Shown: positions 5,464-5,947 of the stretch, in pieces
Position numbering within the stretch: position 1 is the stretch's first letter
Layout of the letters: every line of letters begins with the position of its first letter
NCBI GenBank assembly: GCA_020723545.1
Contig: DYIS01000054.1
Location: forward strand, 5,791 to 11,737
From: Ktedonobacter racemifer
GTDB taxonomy: Bacteria > Chloroflexota > DTOL01 > JACQYG01
Length of the DNA stretch: 5,947 nucleotides
Direction of reading: 5' to 3'
Notes under the pieces: model-generated
Seen by the model: only the letters and a program-made list of their open reading frames with translations
Told to the model about the DNA's origin: nothing
Databases searched by the model: none
Program-made: the position numbers and the translations under genes

Positions 5464-5865
5464 ATGGAGTTGAAACCAGCAGAGGGGCCTAATAGGGCGC
5501 TAATACTGGCCATCCTAGGCCTGGGAGCCCTCATGGTGTTGGGGTTAATCCTGTTGGCAGTGGTGTTCTACACCCGGATCAGTGGTCCCCTCCCGGCGGC
5601 CACGGTCACCTGGACACCCAGTGGGGCCAGGATCACCGAGATGCCAACCGCGACACCTCCGGCGCCGACGCTGACGCCTACATCATTCTACTACCCTACA
5701 GCGACGCCCACGGCTACCCGGGTCCCGCCCACGGCGACCCCCACACCGATACCCAAGCCGACGATGCCACAAACCGGCCTGGGTTTGGGTGTGCCGCTCG
5801 GTGGGCTGGCCCTCTTCGGGCTCGCCCTGGCGGCTCGGGTCCTGCGTGCCCGGCACAAGGCCTAG
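5464..5865 (+). CDS. Small surface protein with N-terminal membrane helix and sortase-like MPQTG C-terminus
   Basis: The 133-residue product has three parts. A membrane helix spans about residues 12-36, preceded by a short cytoplasmic tail. A Thr/Pro/Ala-rich low-complexity stretch (about 47-100, with repeated TATP and PTPT patterns) looks like an extracytoplasmic stalk. The C-terminus has MPQTG (101-105), a Gly/Leu-rich hydrophobic segment (106-124) and the basic tail RVLRARHKA (125-133). That order (LPxTG-like pentapeptide, helix, positive tail) is the cell-wall sorting signal read by sortases, here with Met for Leu. If processed, the stalk would be joined to a surface acceptor; if not, it would be a two-helix hairpin with its loop outside. 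No enzymatic domain is visible. It lies 53 bp after the ASKHA gene and is probably the last gene of the cluster. The Thr-rich stalk could be a substrate for the cluster's glycosyltransferase, which is speculation. Confidence 0.8.
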   Translation: MELKPAEGPNRALILAILGLGALMVLGLILLAVVFYTRISGPLPAATVTWTPSGARITEMPTATPPAPTLTPTSFYYPTATPTATRVPPTATPTPIPKPTMPQTGLGLGVPLGGLALFGLALAARVLRARHKA

Positions 5866-5906
5866 CCAGAAGCCCGCTCATACCATTAGGCGCTTAGGGC
5901 ATCAAC

Positions 5907-5926
5907 ATCGACAAAATTTTGTCGAT
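5907..5926. promoter_or_regulatory. Perfect 20-bp palindrome, candidate operator
   Basis: ATCGACAAAATTTTGTCGAT reads identically on both strands. It lies 41 bp after the stop of the last gene, in an AT-rich island within otherwise GC-rich DNA. Half-sites of the form TTGTCGA resemble those bound by dimeric regulators such as GntR-family proteins, though that link is only suggestive. The AT-rich centre and the absence of a following T-run argue against an intrinsic terminator. It probably belongs to the control region of a gene beyond the right edge. Confidence 0.5.
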
Positions 5927-5947
5927 AGATTTATGCGGCAAGGCCGA

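Noticed and set aside
5907..5926. Reading the right-edge palindrome as an intrinsic terminator
   Set aside because: The stem is AT-rich at its centre and no T-run follows on the plus strand; an operator fits better.

Overview
The window is GC-rich (by eye around 60% or a little more). It most resembles a Chloroflexota genome, perhaps the Anaerolineae/Caldilineae side. The clues are a long MutL/GlmL-type ASKHA protein of the sort common in that phylum, Thr/Pro-rich linkers in two exported proteins, GTG starts with short overlaps, and a LacI regulator divergent from a lipoprotein gene. The phylum call is an inference; there is no rRNA or universal marker here.

Left part (1-1477), a sugar-uptake control region. 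The minus strand carries the first 40 codons of a lipoprotein with a lipobox and a Thr/Pro-rich linker, most likely the substrate-binding protein of an ABC sugar transporter that continues outside the window. Divergent from it is a complete LacI/GalR-family repressor (473-1477). The 352-bp gap between them is unusually readable. It holds two back-to-back sigma-70-type promoters, each with a perfect TTGACA -35 box. It also holds two near-identical 14-bp palindromes with a central CG: one over the predicted transcription start of the lipoprotein gene, the other in the leader of the repressor gene, centres 150 bp apart. This suggests a self-regulating repressor that may loop both promoters.

Middle and right part (1478-5865), a four-gene plus-strand cluster that looks like one operon. 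A good promoter (TTGACA, 17 bp, TATCAT) lies 44 bp before the first gene. In order the genes encode: a six-helix membrane protein of unknown function; a polytopic GT-C-type glycosyltransferase whose GTG start overlaps the previous stop by 4 bp; a MutL/GlmL-like ASKHA protein starting 3 bp after the glycosyltransferase stop; and a 133-residue protein with an N-terminal membrane helix, a Thr/Pro-rich extracytoplasmic stretch and a sortase-like C-terminus (MPQTG, hydrophobic helix, basic tail). No glutamate mutase gene is present, so the MutL-like protein probably does not serve that enzyme here. A cell-envelope or surface-glycan role for the cluster is inferred from the glycosyltransferase and the anchored protein.

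Right edge (5866-5947). There is no gene, but a perfect 20-bp palindrome at 5907-5926 looks like an operator for something beyond the window. No tRNA, rRNA, CRISPR array, transposon or convincing intrinsic terminator was seen.
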